Assembly: GCA_015057005.1 (NCBI GenBank)
Contig: SVFF01000002.1
Coordinates: forward strand, 186,001-250,000
Length of the DNA: 64,000 nucleotides
DNA from: Lachnospiraceae bacterium
Lineage (GTDB): Bacteria > Bacillota > Clostridia > Lachnospirales > Lachnospiraceae
Direction: 5' to 3'
The notes under the pieces are model-generated. The model ran no database searches, had not been told where the DNA came from, and was given only the letters and a program-made list of their open reading frames with translations. Every line of letters starts with the position of its first letter. Positions within the stretch are counted from its first letter, which is position 1. Shown here piece after piece: positions 47,128 through 56,390 of this stretch. Position numbers and translations under genes: made by a program.

Positions 47128-48021
47128 TTAATTGAAAGGCCAGCCGGCTTCCTTCAGGGCAGCTTCCAGAGCATCTGCCTCAGATCCAACATACTGCTTC
47201 ATAGGGAAAGTAGCAGTGCCGCAGTCATGACCCATCATTTTAAGGGCATGCTTAACAGAAGGAATTACCTCAAACTTAAGCAGGGCATCAATCACTCTGT
47301 TTACCTTCATCTGGGCAGCCAGAGCCTTGTCCATCTGACCGCTTTTAAAATAATCATAAATCTTGATGAACTCAGGCAGCATTACGTTGTAAGTAGAACC
47401 GATACCTGCATCTGCACCTGCAGCCAGACCGGTTACAAGCAGTTCGTCGGGTCCGTTGATGATATTCATCTCACCGTGGGTCATGTCTTTTAACTTCATC
47501 AGCTCGAAGAAGTTATTGGAACTCCACTTAACACCGGTTACATTATCAATTTCAAAGATACGTGCGATCAGCTTAGCAGACATATCCTTCTGGGCTGCGG
47601 GATGATAGTAAATGATCATGGGAATGCTTACGCTGTCAGCCAGTTTCTTGTAATAGTTGAAAATATCGTCCTCACTATAGTAGAAAAAGCTGGGGGGAAC
47701 TGCTGCAATCGCGTCTGCACCAACTCTCTCAGCATGCTTGGCCAGTTCGATCGCTTCGTTCATATTCATGGATGCGATATGATCAATAATGGGCTTGCGC
47801 TTTGCCACGTGATTTACACAGATCTCACACATACGCTCGCGCTCTTCTCTGCCCATTACAAGGCCTTCACCTGTGCCGCCAACGATATAGAAGCCGTTGG
47901 CCCCCTGCTCCAGATGCAGGTCGAGAAGCTTTTTAGCAGCCTCTTCATTTACAGTCTTGTTATCTTCACAGAAAGGGGTTACAAATGCCGGCAAAATACC
48001 GGTAAACTTAATGTTGCTCAT
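47128..48021 (-). CDS. N-acetylneuraminate lyase-like aldolase
   Basis: A 297-residue TIM-barrel aldolase of the DapA/NanA superfamily. The carboxylate-binding motif GGTGE is at residues 48-52, the catalytic tyrosine is Tyr138 and the Schiff-base lysine Lys165 in GVKWSSNN, the same position as in E. coli NanA. AGIGSTYNVMLPEF is the NanA-like block. This favours a sialic acid or related keto-acid lyase over dihydrodipicolinate synthase. No nanE, nanK or sialic acid transporter is nearby, so the substrate is open. It follows an AraC gene by 14 bases and is probably regulated by it. Confidence 0.85.
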   Translation of the reverse strand: MSNIKFTGILPAFVTPFCEDNKTVNEEAAKKLLDLHLEQGANGFYIVGGTGEGLVMGREERERMCEICVNHVAKRKPIIDHIASMNMNEAIELAKHAERVGADAIAAVPPSFFYYSEDDIFNYYKKLADSVSIPMIIYYHPAAQKDMSAKLIARIFEIDNVTGVKWSSNNFFELMKLKDMTHGEMNIINGPDELLVTGLAAGADAGIGSTYNVMLPEFIKIYDYFKSGQMDKALAAQMKVNRVIDALLKFEVIPSVKHALKMMGHDCGTATFPMKQYVGSEADALEAALKEAGWPFN

Positions 48022-48035
48022 TGATCTTGTCTCCT

Positions 48036-48902
48036 TTATTTCATTGCATTCTTTCTATATTCACAGGGAGTACATCCCACATGCTTCTTAAAATCACGGT
48101 ATAGGGAAGTCTCACTGTTATAACCTACTCTGGCTGCTATCTCACTGACTGGTATATCCGGCTCTTCGGTGAGCAGCTTTTTGATGGAGTCAATTTTTCG
48201 GGTACGCAGCATGATAATGTAGGGCATACCGTATTTTTTCTGGATAAAACGCTGCACCTGCCGCACGGAATAGCCCAGACGTTCCGCAATATCAGGTAGC
48301 GTAAGCTGGATAGGGGAATTCACCAACACATCCAGAAGCGCTTCCTCATGCTCTCTGAGCACAATTCCTTCACTGTTTGTAAGGGGATTGTCCATAACAA
48401 AATCCTCAAAGGTGTCAAAGATACCATACAATATCTCATGAGCAGTCAGGTTGATCAGAAAAGTTTCTCTGATACTGGCAGGCCTTAAGTCAAAAAACAA
48501 GAGCACCTTTTCCATCAGTTCCCGGGAAACCTTTAACGGTATCAATGCATGCTTGTCTAAAATTTCTTTGAAATAATCAAAATATCCTTCTTCACCGGGG
48601 CACTTTTCCACCCGCAGGGCAAGGGCATACTTTTCCAGGGAATCACTGAGTTTGATGGCCGGTACATGAAGATCCCCGGGGCGTATGATGATCATCTCCC
48701 CCTCAGAGAAAAGCATATTCCTATTATGTGCCTTGATATTACAACTGCCCTTTTTCAGCACTTGAATTTCATAATAACTGTGGCTGTGTAATACTTCCTT
48801 TTGTTCATAAAGCACCGCAGTCTTGCCCATCACTTCCATCACAATAATCTTGGCATCGCCAACTATTACGTTTGCACTTTTTACAAATCCGCTCGGATTC
48901 AT
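48036..48902 (-). CDS. AraC family transcriptional regulator
   Basis: A 288-residue regulator. The N-terminal cupin sensor has HSHSYYEIQVLKKG at about 39-52 and IIRPGDLHVPA. The C-terminal double helix-turn-helix spans about 195-288: LPDIAERLGYSVRQVQRFIQ and VSEIAARVGYNSETSLYRDF. GAGGTAAA precedes the ATG. It heads an operon with the aldolase and YgjV genes and most likely controls them in response to the aldolase substrate. It is divergent from aroC with about 200 bases between. Confidence 0.9.
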   Translation of the reverse strand: MNPSGFVKSANVIVGDAKIIVMEVMGKTAVLYEQKEVLHSHSYYEIQVLKKGSCNIKAHNRNMLFSEGEMIIIRPGDLHVPAIKLSDSLEKYALALRVEKCPGEEGYFDYFKEILDKHALIPLKVSRELMEKVLLFFDLRPASIRETFLINLTAHEILYGIFDTFEDFVMDNPLTNSEGIVLREHEEALLDVLVNSPIQLTLPDIAERLGYSVRQVQRFIQKKYGMPYIIMLRTRKIDSIKKLLTEEPDIPVSEIAARVGYNSETSLYRDFKKHVGCTPCEYRKNAMK

Positions 48903-49030
48903 GGCATTTACCTCGCATTCACAGCGCTACTTACCTATTTTAAATTACGTTTTCTAACCTTGCAACTTACAAGTTATGACATTTTCAAAGAAATGAGGCA
49001 TAGGCGATGAACTTACCAAAATAAAAACAG

Positions 49031-49059
49031 TTGCCATATCCTTTTCTTTTCGATATACT
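49031..49059 (+). promoter_or_regulatory. sigma-A-type promoter of aroC
   Basis: TTGCCA (49031-49036), 17-base spacer and TATACT (49054-49059), giving a leader of about 37 bases before aroC. Confidence 0.65.
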
Positions 49060-49102
49060 AGATGCAACATTCCATTTCTTACAGACGATTATGGAGGACA
49101 TT

Positions 49103-50206
49103 ATGGCCGGTTCAACATATGGAACAATTTTTAAAATCACTACCTGGGGGGAATCCCACGGCAAAGCACTGGGCGTAGTCATTGACGGCTGTCCGGCCGG
49201 ACTGGCTCTCTCCGAAGAAGATATCCAGAAATATTTAAACCGCAGAAAGCCCGGAGCCAGCAGTATTACCACTCCCCGCAAGGAGGATGACACTGTAGAG
49301 ATCCTCTCCGGTGTCTTTGAGGGACGTACCACCGGTACTCCCATCTCCTTGATGGTGCGCAATACCTCCCAGATTTCAAGGGATTACAGCGCTATCGCAA
49401 AGTGTTACCGTCCGGGACATGCAGACTATACCTTTGATGAAAAATATGGTTTCAGGGATTACAGAGGCGGCGGCCGTTCCTCCGGCCGCGAGACCATCGG
49501 CCGTGTAGCGGCCGGGGCTGTTGCCTGCAAGATCCTGGAACAGCTGGGCGTGAAAGTCACAGCCTACACCCGTTCCATCGGCCCTGTGACGATTGATTAT
49601 GAGCATTTTGACCGTGACGCCATCTTAAATACTGTCACTGCCATGCCTGACCGTAATGCTGACAAAAAGGCAGTTGAATTCTTAAACGAAGCCCGCAGCA
49701 ATTATGATTCCGTTGGTGGTTCCATGGAATGCATGGTGGAAGGTCTTCCAGCAGGTATCGGGGATCCGGTCTTTGAAAAACTGGATGCCAATCTTGCAAA
49801 AGCCATCATGTCCATCGGTGCGGTAAAGGCCGTGGAGATCGGCGACGGCACCTTAGTCTCTTCCCGTCTGGGCAGTGAGAATAACGACTCCTTCCGGATG
49901 AATGGGGAGCAGGTGATGAAAAACACCAACCATGCAGGCGGCATCCTGGGCGGCATCAGTGACGGGGATACCGTACTGATCCGCGCTCATGTCAAACCTA
50001 CCCCATCAATCTTCAAGCCTCAGCAGACCGTCAACGCTGACCACCAGGAGATTGAGATTCAGATCAAGGGCCGCCATGACCCCATCATCGTTCCCCGTGC
50101 CGTGGTCGTCATGGAGTGCATGACCGCTCTCACCGTCCTGGACGCCATGCTTATTAACACGAGTGCCCGCATGGAATATCTGGAACACTTTTACGGCGGA
50201 CAATAA
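49103..50206 (+). CDS. aroC: chorismate synthase
   Basis: Converts 5-enolpyruvylshikimate 3-phosphate to chorismate using reduced FMN, the last step of the shikimate pathway. It has 367 residues from the ATG at 49103, which has GGAGG five bases upstream; the open frame begins at 49031. The start STYGTIFKITTWGESHG and motifs FRDYRGGGRSSGRETIGRVA (about 113-132) and GGILGGISDG (about 280-289) are diagnostic. It stands alone; other aro genes are absent from the window. Confidence 0.97.
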   Translation: MAGSTYGTIFKITTWGESHGKALGVVIDGCPAGLALSEEDIQKYLNRRKPGASSITTPRKEDDTVEILSGVFEGRTTGTPISLMVRNTSQISRDYSAIAKCYRPGHADYTFDEKYGFRDYRGGGRSSGRETIGRVAAGAVACKILEQLGVKVTAYTRSIGPVTIDYEHFDRDAILNTVTAMPDRNADKKAVEFLNEARSNYDSVGGSMECMVEGLPAGIGDPVFEKLDANLAKAIMSIGAVKAVEIGDGTLVSSRLGSENNDSFRMNGEQVMKNTNHAGGILGGISDGDTVLIRAHVKPTPSIFKPQQTVNADHQEIEIQIKGRHDPIIVPRAVVVMECMTALTVLDAMLINTSARMEYLEHFYGGQ

Positions 50207-50254
50207 ACATCACATCCTTACACCAAACAAATCATCCCCATATACAAATAAACT

Positions 50255-50304
50255 CCCGGCAATCAAGCCTGCCCCTCATGGTGAACAGTCTTTGATCTGC
50301 CGGG
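50255..50304. terminator. bidirectional terminator-like inverted repeat
   Basis: CCCGGCA (50255-50261) pairs with TGCCGGG (50298-50304), with TCAA/TTGA pairing inside. It lies between the convergent aroC and potCD genes. Confidence 0.6.
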
Positions 50305-50325
50305 AATCTTATTGATTAAAATATG

Positions 50326-52218
50326 CTAATTGCTCACATTACTTGCGGCAATCTTTACTTTGCTCCACAGATTACTGATGATCTTTCGGGTCTGACCGTT
50401 AAATTCAAACACTTCATCGTTCTCATTATCTGTTCTGGGAATGTAGGCATTAATGCCCTCATAATCTCCGCCTTCACCGGACAATTCCGCCATAACCTCC
50501 TGATTGGGGGAAGTATACCCCACATAACTGGAGTTGTCATAAGCGCCCTCGTAGGAACTTACGTAATTCATAAACGCATGGGCCAATTCCACATTTTCAG
50601 CATTGGCAGGGATGACCATGGCATCGCACCAGAGGTTTGTGCCTGACTGGGGCAGATAGAAGCCCATGTTCTCATTTTCGCTCATGATATAGGCCGCATC
50701 GCCGGAATACACCAGTCCCATTGCTTTTCTGCCCTGGGCCATGTTGTCAATGATCTCGTCGGTAACAATTTCAGGCTTCATGGTCTCCACGCATTGAACA
50801 AGCCATTCATATGCTGCATTCAGTTCTTCTTCGCTCTCCGTATTCATGGAATATCCCAGCGCTTTCAATGCCATCATAAAGGAGTCCCGTTCCGAATCAT
50901 AGAGATAAATATCTCCCTTGTAGCGCTCATCCAGGAAGATGTTGAAGCCCTCGGCCTCCAGGTCTTCCTCACTGACCTTGGTCTTGTCATAGACTATGCC
51001 CACCATGCCCCAGAAATAAGGCACGGAATACTCGTTGCCGGGATCATATGCCAGATCTTTCACATCCTCCACCAGCAGTTCAAAACAATCAAGTTCGGAC
51101 TGATCCAGCTTCTGCAGCAGGCCTTCATTGATCATTCTCTGGATCATATAATCACTGGGAATTACCACATCATAAGATTCCTGATTGGCCAGTTTAATGT
51201 ACATCTGCTCATTGGACTCAAAGAGATCCATCACTACCTTGGCACCTGTCAGTTCCTCAAAGTCCTGAATCAGATTCTCGCCGGTGTATTCGCCGGTATT
51301 GTACACGCGAAGGGTCTGTCCTTCATAAGGCAGGGCACTATCTCCTACGCCGCCGCGCAATACAAAAATACCGATAATGATCACAGCAAATGCTGCTGTC
51401 GGAACAGCCACCAGAGCCTTTGTGCTCTTTCCTTTTTCCTGATATTTATTGAAAGCCAGAGGCAATAAGTTGATGGCAAGAAGACCTAACGTAATGATTG
51501 CTACCACCAGCGTGGAAATAGCGTTGATACTGGGATTTACACGCTTACTCATGGTGTAGACTACAATACTCAAATTCTTGACACCCTGTCCTGTTACAAA
51601 GTATGAAATGATGAAATCATCCACAGACATGGTAAAAGCGATCAGTGCACCGGACACAATACCGGGCGTGATCTGAGGCACAATGACCTTTGTCAGCGCC
51701 TGAAAAGGCGTAGCACCCAGGTCCATTGCTGCATCTGCCAGGTTGGGATCCAGGGAGCGCACCTTTGGCATTACAGAAAGCATCACATAGGGAATACAGA
51801 ACGCAATATGCGCCAGCAGCATGGTAGTATAGCCCTTTTCAATACGGAAGGTGATAAACAACAACATAAAGCCGATGGCTGTCACGATCTCCGGGTTCAT
51901 CATGGGCAGATTGTTGACCTGGTTCATGGTCTCACGGATGATCTTTTTGGATTTGCTCAGTCCGATGGACGCAATGGTGCCAACCACTGTGGAAATTGCT
52001 GTGGCCAACAGCGCCACACTGAAGGTGGTATAGAGCGCTTCCATCATATCCCTGGATTCCAGCATATGCCGGTACCATCTGAGGGAAAAGCCGGTAAAGC
52101 TGGTCAGGGATTTTCCATCGTTGAAGGAGAAAATGATCATGTACAAAATCGGAGCATAGAAGAAAATGATCAGCAGGATCATTAATACTTTTCCGAAGGT
52201 GTTCTTCTGCTTTTTCAT
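50326..52218 (-). CDS. potCD: fused spermidine/putrescine permease-binding protein (PotC-PotD)
   Basis: A 630-residue fusion. Residues 1-258 are a PotC permease with about six membrane segments and the EAA loop DLGATPFQALTKVIVPQITP (about 167-186). A seventh hydrophobic segment at about 266-288 acts as a tether, and residues 298-630 are a PotD-type polyamine-binding domain beginning with TLRVYNTGEYTGENLI. The tether carries the chain out of the cell, so the binding domain lies outside. No lipobox is needed. It starts five bases after potB, with GGAGGAAGC inside potB. It is the last gene of the operon. Confidence 0.93.
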   Translation of the reverse strand: MKKQKNTFGKVLMILLIIFFYAPILYMIIFSFNDGKSLTSFTGFSLRWYRHMLESRDMMEALYTTFSVALLATAISTVVGTIASIGLSKSKKIIRETMNQVNNLPMMNPEIVTAIGFMLLFITFRIEKGYTTMLLAHIAFCIPYVMLSVMPKVRSLDPNLADAAMDLGATPFQALTKVIVPQITPGIVSGALIAFTMSVDDFIISYFVTGQGVKNLSIVVYTMSKRVNPSINAISTLVVAIITLGLLAINLLPLAFNKYQEKGKSTKALVAVPTAAFAVIIIGIFVLRGGVGDSALPYEGQTLRVYNTGEYTGENLIQDFEELTGAKVVMDLFESNEQMYIKLANQESYDVVIPSDYMIQRMINEGLLQKLDQSELDCFELLVEDVKDLAYDPGNEYSVPYFWGMVGIVYDKTKVSEEDLEAEGFNIFLDERYKGDIYLYDSERDSFMMALKALGYSMNTESEEELNAAYEWLVQCVETMKPEIVTDEIIDNMAQGRKAMGLVYSGDAAYIMSENENMGFYLPQSGTNLWCDAMVIPANAENVELAHAFMNYVSSYEGAYDNSSYVGYTSPNQEVMAELSGEGGDYEGINAYIPRTDNENDEVFEFNGQTRKIISNLWSKVKIAASNVSN

Positions 52219-52223
52219 ATACT

Positions 52224-53063
52224 TTAAGCTTCCTCCTTCCCGCCTTGATTTTTCTTTTCAATACTTCTCACTGCCATCATCATCAACATCATTACGATGG
52301 CCATGATCATGGAAATAGCACTTCCGAAATTCCACTCTCCTGCGGTGATAAACTGATTTTCAATCAGGTTACCGATCAGGAAATACTGTCCGCCGCCCAA
52401 AAGCTTAGGGATAAAGAAGGAGCTGACCGCAGGCAGGAATACCAGCGTAATACCGTTGATCACACCGGGCAGGGACAAGGGCAATGTTACCCTTTTGAAA
52501 GTCTGCGCCCTATTTGCGCCAAGGTCAGAAGCTGCTTCCAGCAGTGAGTGATCCATCTTGCACAGAGAGGTATTGATCTGCAGAATCATAAAGGGCAGGA
52601 AATTGTATACCATGCCCAAAAGTACTGCGCCTTCCGTGTACAGAAGTTCCGTATCTCCCATTCCGAAGAATTTCAAAACAGTCTGGAGAATGCCGCCTTC
52701 TGTTAAAATACCAATCCATGCGTAGGTACGTACCAGCGCATTGATCCAGGTAGGCAATGTGATGCAAAGCACTAAAGTATTCTGCAGACGTTCTGAACAG
52801 CGGGAAATATAGTAAGCCGCAGGATAACCGATGGCCAGACAGATAATAGTGGTCTTAATGGCGATCACCAAAGATCTCCACAGCACCAGCAGGAAATCCG
52901 GGTCCGTGAAAAACTTGATATAATGATCCAATGTAAAAGAAAAGGAAATAATGGCATTGCCCTGCTTCATAAAAGAGTACATGGCGATCAGCGCCATTGG
53001 CAGCACAAGCATCATTGCCGCCCATACTATGTATGGAATCGCTAACTGCGAAAATTTCTTCAT
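52224..53063 (-). CDS. potB: spermidine/putrescine ABC permease
   Basis: A 279-residue permease with six predicted membrane segments, TM1 at about 8-27 (IPYIVWAAMMLVLPMALIAM). The EAA loop DLGANRAQTFKRVTLPLSLPG is at about 183-203. The C-terminus is basic (KKNQGGKEEA). It pairs with the PotC half of the downstream fusion to form the membrane channel. It lies 43 bases after potA and five bases before the fusion gene. Confidence 0.94.
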   Translation of the reverse strand: MKKFSQLAIPYIVWAAMMLVLPMALIAMYSFMKQGNAIISFSFTLDHYIKFFTDPDFLLVLWRSLVIAIKTTIICLAIGYPAAYYISRCSERLQNTLVLCITLPTWINALVRTYAWIGILTEGGILQTVLKFFGMGDTELLYTEGAVLLGMVYNFLPFMILQINTSLCKMDHSLLEAASDLGANRAQTFKRVTLPLSLPGVINGITLVFLPAVSSFFIPKLLGGGQYFLIGNLIENQFITAGEWNFGSAISMIMAIVMMLMMMAVRSIEKKNQGGKEEA

Positions 53064-53106
53064 AGTAAATACCGTCCTTACTCAAAATAATTTTCCGAGG
53101 CTTACT

Positions 53107-54687
53107 TTACTCAAATACCATTCCGGACATAACATGAATATCCTCGGGGAAGAAGGTCAGTCCCACTTCTGCTCCCACGGGAGAATAATCGGTAGTATGG
53201 ATCTTGAACTCCCGGCCGGTGGTGGAGAAGGTCACTTTATATACACCTTCCTTCACATTTTCAGGATCAAAATCATAATCTACACTGATATCAATGCTCT
53301 GGTTCTCATCGCTGAGTTTCCAGCCCTGGGCATTGGCCCAGGTCTTAATATCGGTGTCCAGCGCCTGGGACTCCAGGATCTCATCAACAGTCTTAAAGAA
53401 ATTAAATGCCATGATTGCTTCGTTGGCCTTCTCATTTTTAACGAAGGGCTGATTCACAACAAAGATATTATTCTCAATGGAGGTGCCGCCTGCGGTGGAG
53501 AAGGTTACGGGATAACAGCCGATCTCCTCCTGCAATTCATATTCTACCTTGGCAATGGAGGTATACTCGTCCGTCTCAGGATTCCAGGCCTGGGCATTGG
53601 ACAGGGCAATGATCTCCTTGTCATCCAGATTCTTCACATCTTCAATATCCACATAGAAGTTGTTGGCACTGATCTTCTCCTTGCCGTCCTCACTGGTCAC
53701 ATCATGGTTGCGGATCACGTGCATATTTACAGTGACGCTGGTACCGGGCACCGTCTCCACTATGATCTCGTGGTGTACGCCCTTAAACAGGGTGCTCAGC
53801 ACTTCGCCGGTCATCTTGCCGTCCTTTACATCTACAATGTCAATATCCTCGGGACGGATGACCACATCCACCTTCTCATTCTTCTTAAAGCCAAAGTCCA
53901 CACAGTCAAAGGTAATATCGTCAAAACGCACCTTGTAATCATCCAGCATCACACCGGAAATAATATTACTCTCACCGATGAAATTAGCCACGTAGCGGTT
54001 GGCAGGCTCATTGTAAATCTCCTGGGGAGTACCCACCTGCAGGATCTCGCCGCCCTTCATGACCACGATCTTGTCGGACATAGTCAGTGCTTCCTCCTGA
54101 TCATGGGTAACAAAAATAAAGGTGATACCAACCTCCTGCTGGATGCGCTTCAATTCATACTGCATCTCTTTGCGAAGTTTCAGATCCAGCGCCGCCAAGG
54201 GCTCGTCCAGAAGCAGTACCTTGGGCTCATTTACCAGCGCTCTTGCAATGGCTACACGCTGCTGCTGTCCGCCGGAAAGCAGAGTGGTATTTTTCTTCTC
54301 ATAACCTTCCAGACCGATGAGTTTTAACATCTTCATCACCTTCTGGTCGATAACGTCCTGGCTCATCTTCTTGATGCGCAGGCCGAAGGCAATATTCTCA
54401 TAAACGCTCAGATGGGGGAAAAGAGCATATTTCTGGAACACCGTATTCAGCTCTCTCTCGTAAGGAGGCTTCTTGCTGATCTCCTCGCCGTCAAAGATCA
54501 CGCTGCCGTCATCTGCATCCAGGAAACCGCCCAGAATGCGCAACAGGGTGGTCTTGCCACAGCCGGAGGGGCCCAACAGGGTCACAAATTCCTTCTCGTA
54601 AATGTCAAGATTCACGCCCTTTAATACGATCTGGCCGTCAAAGTTCTTTACTATATTTCGAAACTCAATTAATTTTTTCTTTTCCAT
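53107..54687 (-). CDS. potA: polyamine ABC transporter ATPase with large TOBE insert
   Basis: A 526-residue ATPase; PotA proteins usually have about 350-380. Residues 1-240 are a normal ATPase: Walker [10 protein letters not shown] (39-47), signature LSGGQQQR (137-144), Walker [12 protein letters not shown] (158-168). The C-terminal TOBE domain starts normally ([12 protein letters not shown], about 276) and ends normally ([14 protein letters not shown], 507-520), but about 180 residues (roughly 312-492) are inserted within it. The insert has two similar blocks, each starting NAQxW and ending [10 protein letters not shown] lies before the ATG. It forms the transporter with PotB and PotCD. Confidence 0.93.
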   Translation of the reverse strand: MEKKKLIEFRNIVKNFDGQIVLKGVNLDIYEKEFVTLLGPSGCGKTTLLRILGGFLDADDGSVIFDGEEISKKPPYERELNTVFQKYALFPHLSVYENIAFGLRIKKMSQDVIDQKVMKMLKLIGLEGYEKKNTTLLSGGQQQRVAIARALVNEPKVLLLDEPLAALDLKLRKEMQYELKRIQQEVGITFIFVTHDQEEALTMSDKIVVMKGGEILQVGTPQEIYNEPANRYVANFIGESNIISGVMLDDYKVRFDDITFDCVDFGFKKNEKVDVVIRPEDIDIVDVKDGKMTGEVLSTLFKGVHHEIIVETVPGTSVTVNMHVIRNHDVTSEDGKEKISANNFYVDIEDVKNLDDKEIIALSNAQAWNPETDEYTSIAKVEYELQEEIGCYPVTFSTAGGTSIENNIFVVNQPFVKNEKANEAIMAFNFFKTVDEILESQALDTDIKTWANAQGWKLSDENQSIDISVDYDFDPENVKEGVYKVTFSTTGREFKIHTTDYSPVGAEVGLTFFPEDIHVMSGMVFE

Positions 54688-54727
54688 TTTGTGCTCCTTA
54701 CTTTCCTATGCTTTATTCTCTATCACG

Positions 54728-55261
54728 TTAAAATGTTGGCGGTGTGGTGACCCAAAGCACCAGCGCTTCGCTGTTTCCATGATTATATAAATAATGACTG
54801 GTCCGGCCGTTTACATAAAAAGTATCCTTTGCCTTCAGCTTATATCGCTTATTGTCCCGCACCAGGGTCACGTTGCCTTTCAGCACATAGCCAAATTCCT
54901 CACCGAAATGGGAGTTCATCTCCTGGCTTCTGCCCTTGGGCTGCAGCGTCAAGAGGATAGGCTCCATCTCATTTTTCTGGGCGTTGGGCACGATCCATTC
55001 GATTTTGTAGTCCTCCTGCCTGTCCACAAAGAAATCCTTCGTTGAAAAAACGATCTGTTCCTCCTCTTCCTCATGGAAAAACTCGGACAAATTAGTCCCC
55101 AGTGCTTCCAGAATATCTTCCAATGTGGATATACTGGGGCTGGTAAGATTACGCTCCAGCTGAGATAAAAAGCCTTTTGTCAGTTCACTTCGGGAAGCCA
55201 GATCCTCCAGTGTAAGATTGTTCTGTATCCGCAATTGCCTTATCTTTTTTCCGATGTCCAT
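54728..55261 (-). CDS. XRE-cupin transcriptional regulator of the pot operon
   Basis: A 177-residue regulator of the PuuR-like class. The N-terminal helix-turn-helix (about 5-60) reads KIRQLRIQNNLTLEDLASRS before a second helix with LTKGFLSQLERN. The C-terminal cupin is at about 105-177 (SHFGEEFGYVLKGN, TFYVNGRTSHYLYN). It is the first gene of the operon, 40 bases ahead of potA, so it probably senses polyamines and represses its own transcription. AGGAGG precedes the ATG. Confidence 0.9.
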   Translation of the reverse strand: MDIGKKIRQLRIQNNLTLEDLASRSELTKGFLSQLERNLTSPSISTLEDILEALGTNLSEFFHEEEEEQIVFSTKDFFVDRQEDYKIEWIVPNAQKNEMEPILLTLQPKGRSQEMNSHFGEEFGYVLKGNVTLVRDNKRYKLKAKDTFYVNGRTSHYLYNHGNSEALVLWVTTPPTF

Positions 55262-55284
55262 AAGAGCCTCCTGCTGTGTTTGCT

Positions 55285-55390
55285 AATACTAAACATTTTT
55301 TTCAATATTGCAGCAATTCCAAGACTCATTATACACTTTTTTCCCCACATTGCAATATGTTGCGTATATATAAATGAAAAATTTAGTATT
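55285..55390. promoter_or_regulatory. 9-base inverted repeat flanking the divergent region
   Basis: AATACTAAA (55285-55293) and its exact reverse complement TTTAGTATT (55382-55390). The first lies in the leader of the XRE gene; the second lies upstream of its -35 and about 36 bases upstream of the SDR gene's -35. Spacing and placement suit a paired operator for the XRE-cupin regulator, but a 9-base match in A/T-rich DNA could be chance. Confidence 0.35.
55328..55355 (-). promoter_or_regulatory. sigma-A-type promoter of the pot operon
   Basis: On the minus strand: TTGCAA (55355-55350), 16-base spacer and TATAAT (55333-55328), starting transcription near 55321, about 60 bases before the regulator start codon. 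Confidence 0.6.
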
Positions 55391-55426
55391 TGTATACTTA
55401 CGCACTATGTTCAGCATGTACTTTTA

Positions 55427-55455
55427 TTGACAGGATAAGCGTACGATGCTATTGT
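55427..55455 (+). promoter_or_regulatory. sigma-A-type promoter of the SDR gene
   Basis: TTGACA (55427-55432), 17-base spacer and TATTGT (55450-55455), about 50 bases ahead of the SDR start codon. Confidence 0.6.
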
Positions 55456-55506
55456 TATATTAACACTAATAATCGTTTTTTCAAAACCAGAAAGGAATGA
55501 TATGCC

Positions 55507-56265
55507 ATGAAATTAGCAAACAAATCCATCGTAGTAACCGGTGCTTCTGCAGGTATGGGCAAAGGTATTGTAGAGCTTTTCGTAAAAGAAGGTGCAAACG
55601 TTGTTGCAGTTGCAAGACGTGCCGAGAGACTGGCTGATCTGAAAGAATCCTTAAAGGACGCTCCCGGCAAGCTTGTCGTTTTCACCGGAGATGTTTCCAA
55701 AAAAGAAGACAATGAAGCCATGATCGATCTGGCTGTTTCCGAATTCGGAAAGCTGGATGTACTGGTAAACAATGCAGGCGTTATGGACGATATGGCTGCT
55801 ATGGCTGAGGCCAGCGACGAGAAATACGAGTATGTAATGGGCATCAACGTATACGGTCCTCTCTGCTCCATGAGAAAAGCTTGTCAGGTCTTCCTGGCTC
55901 AGGGAGGCGGCGGCAACATCATTACCGTATCCTCTGTAGGCTCCATGCATCAGTGTGCCGGCGCTGTATACTGTGCTTCCAAGGCTGCAGTAAATGCTTA
56001 CTCCAGACATGTTGCTTACACATACATGAAAGAAGGCATCCGCAGCAATATCATCGCTCCCGGCGGCATCTCTACCGAAATCGGCTCTGCAATGGGTATG
56101 CCCAACATGGACGGTTATGCTCGCGTTCGTCCTGTACAGGCTCTAGCTCCTGCTCAGGGACAGGCCTCCGATATTGCCAATACCGCTCTCTTCCTTGCTT
56201 CCGATGATTCCGCATATATCAGTGGTGTCATTCTTCCTGTTGACGGCGGCTGGACAGCATTCTAA
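55507..56265 (+). CDS. SDR family oxidoreductase
   Basis: A 252-residue classical short-chain dehydrogenase/reductase. The NAD(P) motif TGASAGMG is at residues 11-18, NNAG at 88-91, and the catalytic Ser near 142-143 with Tyr155 and Lys159 (YCASK). The C-terminal SDDSAYISGVILPVDGG is typical. RR at 37-38 after the second strand suggests NADP preference (inference). AAAGGA lies upstream of the ATG. The substrate is unknown; gut relatives include hydroxysteroid and sugar dehydrogenases, but nothing here decides. It is monocistronic. Confidence 0.92.
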   Translation: MKLANKSIVVTGASAGMGKGIVELFVKEGANVVAVARRAERLADLKESLKDAPGKLVVFTGDVSKKEDNEAMIDLAVSEFGKLDVLVNNAGVMDDMAAMAEASDEKYEYVMGINVYGPLCSMRKACQVFLAQGGGGNIITVSSVGSMHQCAGAVYCASKAAVNAYSRHVAYTYMKEGIRSNIIAPGGISTEIGSAMGMPNMDGYARVRPVQALAPAQGQASDIANTALFLASDDSAYISGVILPVDGGWTAF

Positions 56266-56306
56266 AGCATCCAAAAAACATTAAAGAAGCCTAAGTAAGA
56301 AAAATA

Positions 56307-56349
56307 AAAAAGTGATACCCCATCATCATAGTGTCGGGTATCACTTTTT
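56307..56349. terminator. bidirectional terminator
   Basis: A 14-base stem AAAAAGTGATACCC (56307-56320) / GGGTATCACTTTTT (56336-56349) with a 15-base loop, closing the SDR gene and the convergent lactonase-like gene. Confidence 0.9.
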
Positions 56350-56390
56350 AATTTGCATTTCATGATATAATCTTTTGCTTATTTCCGTTT

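Noticed and set aside
52951..54327. 458-codon plus-strand open frame
   Set aside because: Antisense to potA and potB; no ribosome-binding site and no similarity that I recognise.
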